Positions 1 through 11,115 of a stretch of 64,000 nucleotides of DNA are shown one piece after another (within the stretch, counting starts at the first letter, position 1; each line of letters begins with the position of its first letter). A model generated the notes under the pieces. That model was not told where the DNA came from and searched no databases. It saw only the letters and a list, made by a program, of their open reading frames with translations. Source of the DNA: Psylliodes chrysocephalus (taxonomy: Eukaryota; Arthropoda; Insecta; Coleoptera; Chrysomelidae); the NCBI GenBank assembly GCA_927349885.1, contig OV651822.1, forward strand, positions 58,319,301-58,383,300. Direction: 5' to 3'. The position numbers and the translations under genes were made by a program.

Positions 1-863
1 TCATCATTTTTTATAGATTTTTTCCAGAGAGCCATTTCTGGACCCCAAAACATAATGATATAATCTTCTTTGCTCATTCTACCAACTAAGTTTTTACCAC
101 GTTTTAAAATGGACTCGACTGTTGGTTTGATAAGAGATTGACAGTTTATATCGAAACGACAGTTAGTATACTTTTTTAATAGAGATATATATCCTTTCAC
201 ACTGGAGTCTCCTTTTGCGAGGATTTGAGGTTTACGATAGTTTGCAACATGCTTATTATCAGAGTCATTAGGAGATTTTTCGTGTATGATTTATCGCTGA
301 TTTTAGTTTATCACGAAGACGACATATATCTTTATTAAGTACTGCATTATTCGCTTCTAAACTTTTAATTGACGTTTTGAGTCTAAGAGATTATTCTCCA
401 GTTTTTCGGCAGATATGCATTTACTTTTAAAATCATCCTCTAGCTGTCGGTGATTAGTTTAGTAATATAAGAGCTTCTGATGACTGCTCCGCTTGCTCTA
501 CCTCTTCTATAAGAACTCACTTGACCGTTTTCTTTCTTTTGTTAAGTTTGTTTCTTTCGCTCAAAATGTCCTTTCCGCATATCTCGTATAGTTAATTCGA
601 GATTGCTTATCTGTTCTTCATAAGGTTTCCAGCGTTGTCGATTGCATTTTATCTATTTCTTCTATCAATTTGTGCAGGTCTAGAATCTGATTATGAAGAT
701 CGGTTAGCGATTCTGTCTTCCCTAATTCTATGCATTTCGTTGAGAAGTATATTTTATATTCATCTAATTGCTTATGAATAATTTTTTCTTTGCAGCTAGC
801 ATTAAGAATACTCAAGCAGATAGCACACACGTAGTTATTACAGCATTTAAAGACTTTAGTCAT
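1..863 (-). pseudogene. LINE ORF1-like remnant: Cys-rich finger, coiled coil, SGNH-like domain
   Basis: Read on the minus strand from the ATG at 863. The first 81 codons carry a Cys-rich N-terminus (CCNNYVCAIC) and then a Leu/Lys-rich helix. Further down, in shifted frames, a charged coiled-coil stretch is visible (about 300-420). At 1-245 there is an open segment with ILAKGDSSVKGY, which resembles the GDS block of SGNH/GDSL esterases, and DYIIMFWGPEMALW, which resembles their later GxND block. A finger, coiled coil and esterase order is known from ORF1 proteins of CR1/jockey-like LINEs, so I infer an ORF1 with its ORF2 beyond the left edge. Several stops and frameshifts break it. The class of LINE is inferred, not shown. 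Confidence 0.55.
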
Positions 864-2112
864 GGTTAGTATAAATGTTTTGTATATACATTTTACCTAA
901 CCCGGACATAAAAGACAAGGACACAATTCTTCACGTCCAGGGGTATTTTAGGACGACTTTAAAATGACAGAAAAAGAGGACCACGGCAAAGGAGAAACGG
1001 GCAAAAAACAGAGGAAAGCATAAAAATTGTTTAAATAATTGTTACTCTCTGTCCTGTACTAAAGACCTCCTAATTCATTTATTTCTTGTTCTTAGCCAGT
1101 TTTTATAATAATAACGAGAGATCAAAAAACTGGTAATGCATATATTATTGGAAGTATTTATCAAAGATGCAGTCAAATTTTAACAAATTACTCACTTGCT
1201 TAGCTGGGTGCAATTGTAGATCTTTCACTAACATCAAGATTGAACGAAGATGAATCCGAGGGAACACAAAGTATTAAAATTATATAATTTTTTATATATA
1301 GAAACAAAAACTCAGGAGGCGTCAATAACGTGTAGATTGTTCACTTAAAATATCTCTAAATGGCCAAATTATAACGAACTAATTAACTTATTTATATTAT
1401 AACTCATAATTCTATATATTTATTACAATTTATCTTTACTATACAACACTTATATAGAAAATTAACTTCTACCGACAAACTCGTGCTATTTATATAAAGC
1501 CAGCGGTCTAGAATCTCCGGAATTTCTTCCTCTATAACTGGTAGCTTCTCGAAGGAGTGCGTTTATCTGTGTCTTTCGGTATCGAAACATAGACAAAGCG
1601 ACAGCTGTAACGGCAAAGGGACCAGGGTCGGCTTAAGGTTGTTCACGTCAATATATTCATAAGCAATATGGAAGTGGTAACCTAATGCTTATCAAGCAAA
1701 ATATTTAAATAATATCTTGTTTTCGTTTTTTATAGAACTTACAGAGAATACTTATATTTACCCCATATTAAATAATTGGCAGACAAAGGTATAAACTAGT
1801 ATCTAGGAGAGAAAATAATCAATATCGTAAATCGACCTGAGAATGAGAAATTAACCCAATACCGTTGTAAATAGGCCATAATAAGGATTTGTCTTGGTTC
1901 AAATCGGATTGTAGATTGCACTTTTGAAATACAGTTTACGAATTTGTTTTTACAGAACACGTCGATACGTTATAACTACGAACTGAACGAGTATAATTCA
2001 CTGATTCGTGAAAAAAAAAAACAAAAACACCTGGGTGGATTTGAGCGAAATATTTTTATGAAAAACGGAAAATCAAATTAGTCGTTATAAGAGCAGCCAA
2101 TGTACATCTAGA
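864..2112. other. No gene seen; possible LINE 5' UTR next to the ORF1 remnant
   Basis: AT-rich sequence without a supported reading frame. The first 150 bases could be the 5' untranslated region of the minus-strand LINE remnant to the left, but no promoter motif or element end is evident. Confidence 0.4.
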
Positions 2113-2286
2113 ATGGATGAGTTTTATTCTCAAAGTAATGGATTCGGAGCACCGTTAGATACGTAGCGTGATTGCCCGATTGACGGCACATTATCCGGTG
2201 ACGAATACCAAGATCCAAACTACCCACATATCCAATTTCAAGAATCAATGAATTTAGAAGAAATTAATATTGATAATGCTAGATGA
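2113..2286 (+). pseudogene. Possible short coding remnant of unknown identity
   Basis: From the ATG at 2113 a 58-codon frame reads to a TGA at 2284-2286, broken once by a TAG at codon 18. The peptide is rich in polar and acidic residues (for example DGTLSGDEYQDPNY) and lacks the Lys/Asn/Ile bias of chance frames in this window. I do not recognise it. Its 3' end overlaps the transposon end at 2278-2419, so the natural end of the frame is probably lost. It could be chance. Confidence 0.2.
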
Positions 2287-2419
2287 ACATTTTTAATTAC
2301 GCCATAACTTGAAAACAAATGAAAATCGGATAAGAACATTATTAAGTTTTTTTACATTATTTTCACGTGTATAATATACTCCTAGAGTTTGGTGCGCTCC
2401 TCCCGACTCACCCTGTATA
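2278..2419 (+). mobile_element. Solo terminal repeat of the DD41D-type mariner family found at 37212-38738
   Basis: This 142-bp stretch is almost identical to the right end of the element at 37212-38738 (its bases 38601-38740). It ends in CTCCCGACTCACCCTGTA followed by TA. No second end or transposase lies to the left, so it is a truncated copy. Confidence 0.8.
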
Positions 2420-3317
2420 ATTACAGTTGTATTTATTTTTTCGTAAATATATATTTTAGTACCTATTCCTGTGTTTCTCTTATTACTGGTTCTTAACCGT
2501 TCTCTTTCAGGGTACCGTAGGGTACGAGGTAGAAAGAAGATAAGTGTTTTATTTTTATTTATTCTAGTATAGTGGATACCTAGCAGTGACCGCCTGGAAT
2601 TATTTTTACCTTCACTGAGTTTAACTTGAGTACACTCTGGTGTACTTCAGGGTCGCCGAGCAAACTGCGATACCAGAACTGGCGCCTGAGCAACCCCTAT
2701 TCGGGAATCACCTTCATAGCGCCACACAGACTCGCTGATTCACTGTAGGTGAACCAGGACCCTGTCACAATACCTACCCAGTTTAAAAACTAGGTGATTT
2801 TGTGTAAAAATATTTTAGAAATATAACGTCCAAGTTGCATACATTTAACTTGTACTTACCATTAAATTGTATCTTATTCATATTCTTTAGGGAACTTACC
2901 TGAAACAAAGAAAATTAAATGAGATTAGAAAAATTTTATTTACATGTTAAAAATAAATATACAAATCAAAAATAGGTTAATATATCAACACTACACAGAC
3001 TGAGTCTTTTCATGCGGTCCAAACCCCAAAGAACCGGGAGATAAAAATCCGCCTATAGCATTGTATTTATATAACCCAGCAGTGCCGGATTTATATTTTT
3101 TATGAGTGTAGGCCACTTTATTTCCACCGCCCCATGTACCTTTCTAATATATTAATTTTCCATTTATAGTAAGGAATGCTCTAAAGTTAAATAAACGAAT
3201 GAATTAGTCATTAAGAAAGAGCCTTAAAAAGAAACAAGAATTGCAATTTTTTACGGGACTTTTTAATAGCAAAATCATAATATCATCATAGTTTATGGTG
3301 TTCATTATCTCTGCTTC
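2420..3317. other. No gene; scraps of possible LTR and hAT origin
   Basis: No supported reading frame. Around 2675-2695 the motif ACTGGCGCCTGAGC resembles the junction of an LTR with a primer-binding site, but no second LTR is visible. At 3085-3140 the stretch beginning CAGTGCCGGATTTAT looks like one end of a hAT-type MITE. Both are weak. Confidence 0.25.
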
Positions 3318-3319
3318 TA

Positions 3320-3820
3320 TACAGGGTGGCTCACGCTCAACGGGACGGAGCTTTATGGAAAAACGACCAAAGATATAAAAAATTCGTTTGGGAGGAATAC
3401 GTAGGTTATAGACGGCTACATTTTAAAATTTGTTAGATGTATACAGGATGTCCCACATAAGAGAAAATATACAAAGTTATATTATTTTTAATGGAACACC
3501 CTGTTTTTTATTTTAGAATTAAAAACTATATCAAAAATAATGTCAGTTAACTAAAGGTTCCCTATTGCTATTATTATTATTAGTTTTCGATTTATTTGAA
3601 TTTTTAAGAGAAAAAAGTCTCCCAGAAATTAATTGTTTACTCTTGTTTGAATAATTTTTAATGAACTAATTTTTTTTTCATATGTGGGACATCCTGTATA
3701 CATCTGACAAATTTTAAATTGTAGCCGTCTGTAACCTACGTATTCCTCCCAAACGAATTTTTTATATCTTTGGTCGTTTTCCCATAAAGCTCCGTCCCGT
3801 TGAGCGTGAGCCACCCTGTA
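3320..3820. mobile_element. 501-bp MITE with ~142-bp terminal inverted repeats, TA target duplication
   Basis: The left end TACAGGGTGGCTCACGCTC and the reverse complement of the right end match for roughly 140 bases with only a few differences. TA lies on both flanks (3318-3319 and 3821-3822). Mariner/Tc1-type MITEs have this layout. There is no transposase inside; the interior is a second element (3442-3698). The open frames on both strands are by-products of the inverted repeat. Confidence 0.85.
3442..3698. mobile_element. 257-bp MITE nested inside the 3320-3820 element
   Basis: Both ends read TACAGGATGTCCCACATA (18 bp, inverted) and are flanked by TA. It sits between the arms of the outer MITE, so it most likely inserted later into it. 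The interior is AT-rich and noncoding. Confidence 0.7.
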
Positions 3821-3822
3821 TA

Positions 3823-5098
3823 GAGAAGACCTAAAGAATTCATTTTTTCTTAAGAAAATGAGACCTTGGATATTTTTTCACGAGTTTTAAACAGGAAAAA
3901 CTCTTTTCCCAAGAACAATTTGTAGCCGGAGTGGAAAGTGGGATGCGGAGAGCTATATCCAAGTTAGGGTAAACATTAGACAGATATTGATTCCTTAAAA
4001 AGGTTGAGAGACAGTAGTGAGTTTGATCCAGGCTTTACTGTACACTCTGCAGTTTTATTAGAGGAAATGTAACTGTGAAAATACACACATTCTTAAACCA
4101 AATCATCGTAATATAGATAAAATAGGTACAATAACAGTAGGTACCTAGGATTGATCATTTTCGATAGGAATGAGTTTCTGTAGGGATTTAACGTATTAGT
4201 ATAACAAAATCATGAGAAAACCAGTGAACTTTTTTGACTTTTATCCTCTGAAATCGAGTGAGCGTCCTCTGAAATCTGCCGCCCCTAGGCCGCGGCCTAT
4301 ACGGCCTATTGACAAATCCAGGACTGTAACCCAGAAGAACAATCCAAATGCAAATTATCTTGGAGGACTATGGACAGTATCAATAGATGGCAGCAAGCTC
4401 CGTCGCGTCCAAGTCATATCTTTGATAATTTTGTTGTCTTCTACCGAACCATCGAACGGTTGTCGAAACTGAATAATGAACGTAATGTCTCTATTCACTA
4501 ATAGATGAACCCATGGTCTATTAAGTATAAACCGAATATTTCTTTTAAAAATGAGATATACGAGTTTTATTATTTTTTATGTACATTTATTTACGTTTTA
4601 TCATAATTTTAGAGAATCTAACAATGTTAATTTAAATTTATCAATGTACCCAAATTTATAAATAAAGAAAACTCTATGTATATAGAATTCTATACTCAAT
4701 TATCGAGGGAGCGCTAGCACACGAGCCATTTTGATGAAGTTCTGTACAGTTCTAATAGATGTCGCAACAGAATTGCCTCCAATGAAACGTCCATAAGGTT
4801 GTTCTACTAGGATATCTAAATACAAAAATGCCTATAGTAACGAATTTTTATTAATATGGTAAATATAGCAGCCCTCGCTCCTTACCGTTTCGGTATTGTT
4901 GCTTTTGTAGGTTATTAAAAGTTGAACCCAACACAAATTATAAATACGGCCCTAAGGCGCGCTTACCAAGTGGACTGTCTCCTTTCGGTGCTAGCTGCAA
5001 CCAACTCCATACGTATAATGAAATTCCAACACTTCGTAAAAAACAATTTATTGTCCAAAAACGCTGCACGACAACTTTTAAATTTGTAAATATATATG
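3823..5098. other. No supported gene
   Basis: An 86-codon frame at 4212-4472 (plus) starts with ATG and contains a locally GC-rich Arg/Pro stretch. I see no domain, no splice context and no similarity to anything I know, so I do not call it. The remainder is AT-rich with no recognisable element ends. Confidence 0.35.
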
Positions 5099-5100
5099 TC

Positions 5101-6003
5101 GCAGGCTTATGATAAAATCAGTCGTATTATAATACGCCTAGGCTTTTTCAATACGACTATGCATATTATAATACTACCCAAATAATTAAGAATCTCACAA
5201 TTTGACTGATCATTTCAGGCGTATTATAACAAGCCTGTCGATTGTTAGTCTTATTGTTAAATGAATAGATGCGCAAGTGTTTTAGAATCCGACTAAATGA
5301 AATCCGTCGTATTATAATACGACTGACGATGTGCCAGGCGAATCGTGTTAATAATACAACTGGTATTCTATACTCGATTTTAAACATTCTAAACTATTTA
5401 AAATAAAAATACAAATAATAGATTAGGATTCCATTCGACCATTCACTGTTGGGTTCTAATTGACAGTGCTATTCCTACAGTGGCGCTGGGAAACAGTAAC
5501 AAAGCCTACACAGAACACGAGGCACTAATAACCTTAGTAGTTAATGCCGATGACACTAACAAAAATAGATTAGGATTATTTATTACAGCATGGCCCGCTT
5601 TTATGACATTTGCTAATACATTTCATACAAGCTTTAAAACATAAACCTTTATCTATGGCACTGTCTTTCTTGGCTTGCAAAAACACTTTTTAAATCCCTC
5701 ATTTTAAATATAATTAATATTTTGCACACATATTAGGTAGGTACAAAAAAATTAAAACATCTAATCAACTCAACAACAATGATGATTAAATCTAGTCGGA
5801 TTAAATCTAGTCGGATTCTAAAACACATGCGCGTCGGTTCAATTTAACAATAAGACTAACAAGCGGCAGGCTTATTATAATACGCCTGAAATTATTAGTC
5901 AAATTGTGAGATTCTTAATTATTTGAGAAGTATTATGATATGCCTAGCCGTATTGAAAAAGCCTAGGCGTATTATAATAAGACTGATTTTATAATAAGCC
6001 TGC
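5101..6003. mobile_element. Foldback element made of palindromic TATTATAATA modules
   Basis: The left arm (5101-about 5330) and right arm (about 5795-6003) are imperfect inverted repeats around a ~465-bp centre. Ends are GCAGGCTTAT and its complement. Each arm contains several small palindromes of one design, such as GTCGTATTATAATACGAC near 5309-5326 and related copies near 5123, 5219, 5872 and 5966. No target duplication is clear. No reading frame with similarity is present; the 73-codon minus frame in the left arm is a by-product. Confidence 0.7.
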
Positions 6004-6139
6004 CACTTTTATTTAAAAACTACCTACATGCTTAACACTGCATTAGGGTTTCACATTTTATTTTATTTATTATTATTTTCGCTCAGAGAACTTAGGTGAT
6101 TTATATAACAGAAAAACTGTCTGCCTTCGGGCATTTTAA

Positions 6140-6715
6140 CAGTTTTACCCCATTTAGTATCTTATTCACCCCGAGTTTTCGTGAAATACCTGTCAAAATA
6201 GTTTAATTTATAGTGAACGCATGAACGGGATAAAACTACAAATTAAAGTGTTTGCAATGCCAATACTCTTAGTTGAAAGTTGAAAGTCATACAAAAATTT
6301 TGAGAATTAAATCACTTTTTTCGACTTTTAGTTCCGATTTTACACCTAGTTCAATGTTACAACTTTTTTCTGCAATTCGACCCATTAGGCGAAGTTTAGA
6401 AAAACCGCGTTAAATCTATATCTAGAATTTCGTGGAAACCACAAATATCCGGTATCGTGGCCGAAATCCCTATACCGGAAGTAGTAAAACCGGACGACAG
6501 AAAATACTCTAGAAGCATATTTCATTGCTAGCAAAAAATCGGAAAAATCCATCGATAAGCAACTTTACTTTGAATTTGATAGTTACACGACAGCTGACAC
6601 CTCCGAGACATAGTACCTGTTATTCACCCCCTCCCCTGTGCTCAATTACAAATAGCAATCAAAAAACTGGAGCTGCCACTTTTGCAGTGAGATGATGGAC
6701 TAAATAACTCTTAAA
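6140..6715 (+). repeat. Old dispersed repeat, copy 1 (copy 2 at 30480-31020)
   Basis: The segment aligns in the same direction with 30480-31020 over most of its length, with many substitutions and small indels. Shared blocks include TTCACCCCGAGTTTTC near the start, AATATCCGGT in the middle, and an end with ACTACAAATAGCAA followed by a stretch ending in a near-identical ATGAGGGACTAA or ATGATGGACTAA. Class unknown; no ends or coding frame are visible. Confidence 0.65.
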
Positions 6716-7076
6716 AACAGATTAAGTTAAAATTTTGCACTTTGCTGTTCCCAAGACACCTTCAACGTAAAATGCTAATACCTCATTATTATTTTACGTT
6801 GAATGTAAGACCGGTCGATGCAGACTTGACGTGAATATCATTAAGATGGTAGAAAAATTTTAAAAAAAGAATAATGACAATGAAGTTGTTAATAGGAGCT
6901 CACCTTGAAGCGATGTAGTCTAATTTTAGTTTTCTATCTGGTGCAACTCATTGTACTCATGCTAGTTTAAAAGGCTTTCGTTGTGCCCCAAGCGTCCATT
7001 AATTTTTGTAAACTGAATATACGTCATGTGGAAGATATACAAGTTTATCATTAAGTAAGGAATAAAATTCAACTTA

Positions 7077-7991
7077 TTCGCTCCGTGCGCGACAGCAGCG
7101 CCAATTTGTTTTGGTATTAAAGGAGTATTTCTGCCTATACTGACAAATACAATTTTTAATAGAATTCGTAAATAAAAAGTATATATGTTAGTTTTAATAA
7201 AAGTATATGGATTTATAAAACAATTAAAACATTAATTTATTATTATTATATATTTTGCACGCTTAAATTGAAGAAAATGATGTATAATCATTAAAAATCA
7301 ATAATAAAATATAGGCAGGCAACAGTATTTACTGGAAAATGTATGAGAAGTTGCCTAAGTCTAATAAGTTGTCATTGAAGAAACCATTTATAATAGCGTG
7401 AAGTTAAAATGTATAAAAAGGATCGCTACTTATATTTTCATTTTTGTTCTAAAGAAAACGTAGAATGAATGATTAAAACTGGTTTCCGATCAGTAAGTCA
7501 CAAAATTGCATACCAGCCAAATATTATAATCAACGGCAGAAATCTTGAAATCTATGAATGAATGAACATTTAAGAATAAAGGGATATTAAAGAACATCGT
7601 AAAATGATAATTTATTGTTTATTTAAAAACTTTCTAGTTTCTGATGTCTACTATTTCCAGCATTACTGTTATTATCACAAAAATAAAGGTAATTTTTCTT
7701 CTTATTGTACACCTATCCATTTATTTCTTTGATTTAATTTCCACTTTGTTAGTGAAATTTGTTATATAAGTTTCACTGTTTTTTTTTTTTGCTAGTATTT
7801 GTACAATTTTCAACACAGCAACTCCGGTTGCTTATTGTGTTGTTTTTACCTACTTTTTTGAAAAAAAGTAAAATGTATACGTGTATTTGATATGCCAAAA
7901 TTACAAAATATCCCCCTAAAATGCACGAATTATCCGCAGCTAGCGCTAGTATCGCTTTTGCTTCCCTTTCCATGACTTCGCACGGAGCGAA
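7077..7991. mobile_element. 915-bp element with 13-bp terminal inverted repeats and TA duplication
   Basis: Ends are TTCGCTCCGTGCG and its exact complement, with TA on both outer sides (7075-7076, 7992-7993). The interior is AT-rich. Near 7795-7850, on the minus strand, a frame reads SCCVENCTNTSKKKK, which is reminiscent of the start of a THAP zinc finger, but the frame stops soon after, so it may be chance. A related end occurs at about 31808-31843. Confidence 0.5.
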
Positions 7992-8008
7992 TATGTATTT
8001 TTAACAAA

Positions 8009-8761
8009 TTAAGGAGGTCCTTTCGCCACCAATGTTAAATAAAAAATATTAGATCATGACTAAAATTAATTTTTTTCTATTAGTAGATGTCCTTATTTAT
8101 CTAATAGTGAACTTTTAACTATACCTTACCGTGCAAATTTTTGAGAATTTTTTTTTTAAAATGTGTGTGTTTGTACAGTGTCTTATGAGAAAGTAAGACT
8201 TCAACAACAATTTTCGAATTATAATTAATGTTACTATTATTTATTGATTAGATGGAGTAGAAAAAAACTAAAAATAAGGTTTTTGAAATATTTAGGTTTT
8301 GTTTTTTACAATAAAATATATAGGTTACCGTGGAATTTATTGAGAAATTATTATTAAAAAATCACAAAAAATTTTCAACTAGGTTACTTGAAAATTTTTT
8401 GTGATTTTTTAATATTAATTTCTCAATAAGTTCCACGGTTTACTATATATATTTTATTGTATAAAACAAAATCTAAATATTTCAAAAACCTTATTTTTAG
8501 TTTTTTTCTACTCCATCTAATCAATAAATAATAGTATAATTCGAGAATTGTTGTTGAGGACTTACTTTCTCGTGAGGCACTGTACAAATACTCACAATTA
8601 AAAAAAAAATTCTCAAAAATTTGCAAGGTAAGGTATAGTTAAAAGTTCAGTATTAGATAAATAAGGATTTCAACTATTAGAAAAAAAATTAATTTTATTC
8701 ATAATCTAATAACTTTTTTTTAACATTTGAGGCGAGAGGTGTGGCGAAAGGACCTCCTTAA
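8009..8761. mobile_element. TTAA-flanked 753-bp near-perfect palindrome (foldback element)
   Basis: Starts TTAAGGAGGTCCTTTCGCC and ends with the complement of the same sequence. The two halves pair along their whole length, about 370 bp each, meeting near 8385 with only a few unpaired bases at the centre. Indels in A/T runs and scattered substitutions are the only differences. A TTAA at each end suggests integration like piggyBac or Kolobok elements. There is no transposase; the 67-codon frame inside is a by-product. Confidence 0.8.
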
Positions 8762-9177
8762 GATAACAACAGGAAGTGAAAAAAATTCGATTGCTTAAAT
8801 AATGGGATTTTCTATGTCCAACAGTAGTTAACGCAAATATATCGTCCATTTTGCTGATGTATAATCACCAATCTTTCTTCCAAATGGTACACATCATTAT
8901 TCAGCATTATTGGTTCCTAAGAGTTGTTGGTCGTGTTCTAAACACCATTTTTTTTTTAAATAACCACACACCCAGTAATCCGCTGGGTTAAGATCAGACA
9001 AATCTTGGAGGCCATGCATTTACAAAATGTCTGCATATATCTCTAGATCGCCATGATTATGTTTAATACTGGTATCAGCAGTAAACACAACTCTTGTTTC
9101 CCATAGACACAGTAAAATCCAACTAATGAACAACTAGACTCCATTTACTTTTTGCAGCTAGCTTGATTTCTTTAAAT
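8762..9177. other. No gene seen; possible mariner scrap
   Basis: The stretch around 8870-9160, read on the minus strand, has short phrases reminiscent of the DNA-binding to catalytic junction of mariner-like transposases, but too broken to claim. Confidence 0.2.
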
Positions 9178-9179
9178 TA

Positions 9180-11113
9180 TACAGGGTTGGGCACAATTGG
9201 AGGAACACCCGATTTGTGGCTCAATTATGGATTGTATTGAAAATTAATCCGAATACAGTTTTTGTATATTTTAATCACTGTTTAATGACGGTAGGGGATT
9301 TTCATCATTTGCCATATTTATCAAGATATGACGTCATCAAAATAAATTTTTTAATGGATCACCCTATATCTATATATTTTTTTCGAATAGTATCTTTTTT
9401 CTGTATCCATCAATGTAGGTTTTGAGAGTTTCCGAGTTAATAATATAATAGACAGTAAACATTTATTTAATAAAAAACAATAATTACTTTACATCAATCA
9501 AAATACGCAAATCTTTCAAAGTAAGTGTTCGTAGTGAACTGCCTGACAATATCCTAGTCTATCAACAAATGATCTTAAGGCATTTTTATAAACTTCAGGT
9601 GTTATTTTTTGACAGCAATTCTTATTTTGTCTTCCAATTCCTCCAGCGAATGTGGCAAGTCCTCATAAACTAATAGTTTCAAATAACCCCAAAGAAAAAA
9701 TTATATGGGGATAAATCCGGTGACCGTGTCGGCCATTCAATATATCCTCTTCGACCCACTCATATCTGCGAAAATATTGTGTTCAGCTACTGCCTCACTC
9801 TAGCATCATCACCATCTTGTGGAACCAAATTTCATCAGAAATCTCCAAGTGATTTCTATGATTTAGAAATAAACGAACTAACTCTGAAACTATCTGATCT
9901 TGAAGAAGATGCAAATAACGATCACCGTTCAGAGTCCCTTTCACGAAGAAAGCTCCAAGAATTCTTCCTCTAACTATACCAGCCCAAACTTTTTAACTTT
10001 TGTGGATATTGGGTGTTACCTTCTTTCATCCGGTAATGTTTATTTACAAATCAACTGGGACAAAATGTTGATTCGTTGAAAATAACAATGTTGTTCACCC
10101 AAATAGTATTTCCATAAATGACATTCGCCTATGTGGGTAATTTTCTTTCAATTCTTGGTGTCACTTTATAGGGATAAAATTTATTGACTTACAGAATCCT
10201 CGCTCATATTATTGTCTAACGCAAGCTTTGGAACTGAATTTTTTATACTTCCTGTACACTTAGAAACCACATTAAGTGCATTTTCTTTATCAGTGGCTGT
10301 CATTATCCGTCCAGATCTGGGATGGTTTTCCACACTTCCTGTTTCATTGAACTTGCTCAAATTTCAGGATACTGTAGATTTGGAAATCGGGGAAATCCTG
10401 TTAGAAAATGTTTCATAGAACAAATCACAAGCTTCTAGTAGAGATTTCTTTCTGTCTCCAAACCCAATAATCATCAATAATGTAATTATTTCACGTCCAC
10501 TTGGTTCAACCATGGTTTAAATTAATAAAAATTGTCAGTAGATCAAATGTCGCATATTGGGCCAGTTTGGGTGAAATGAATAAACTTGTTTCCATAAACA
10601 AGAATGAACTAAAATCTAGAGATTAATAAAAGGTGACATAATTATGAAAACCAAATAAACAGTAACACAAAAACATTAGGTATTTCTGTCAGAGATGTAC
10701 AACAATCGTATTAATAAAACTGAGTGATTAATGTCGAGATGTCAATATGACATTTATAATGTTGAAAAGTAAAACCATGGCAAAACAATTCAAATTGGTA
10801 GATAATGATAGCACAGACAACTGTATGGATATTCATTATTTTCTTATAATAAGGTAAATTATGAGATCATCCGAACCCCATATTGATGGATTCAGAAAGA
10901 AAATGTCTATCTGAAAAAAAAAAAAAAACTTCCATTTATTTAACATTTTATCCAAAGACATCATATCTTGATAAATATGACAGATGACCAAAATCCCCAA
11001 GCATCATTAAATAGTGCATAAAATATATGAAAAAATTGATTTGAGTCAATATTCAGTACAATCCATAATTGAGCCACAAATCGAGTGTTCCGCCAATTTT
11101 GCCCAACCTTGTA
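9180..11113 (-). mobile_element. 1.93-kb mariner-like element with long terminal inverted repeats
   Basis: The left end TACAGGGTTGGGCACAATTGG pairs with the right end ...CCAACCTTGTA. Similarity between the ends continues inward for about 170 bases, including a shared ATATTTATCAAGATATGA block. TA flanks both sides (9178-9179, 11114-11115). It contains one decayed transposase on the minus strand. Divergence of the ends and the number of breaks in the gene indicate an old copy. Confidence 0.8.
9500..10513 (-). pseudogene. Mariner-like transposase, decayed
   Basis: From an ATG at 10513 (minus) the reading begins MVEPSGREIITLLMIIGFG, followed by a helix-turn-helix-like part (ISPISKSTVS, then FNETGSVENHPRSGR, a typical linker motif of this group). 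Near the far end the phrases VYKNALRSFVDRLGYCQ and the preceding GRHGHRIYPHI correspond to the C-terminal region. At least five stops and several frameshifts separate these pieces. The catalytic carboxylates cannot be assigned with certainty. Identification rests on the N-terminal motif, the position inside matching inverted repeats, and the C-terminal motif. Confidence 0.6.
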
Positions 11114-11115
11114 TA

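Noticed and set aside
4212..4472. 86-codon frame with an Arg/Pro-rich part
   Set aside because: No recognisable domain, no codon or splice support and no homologue known to me.
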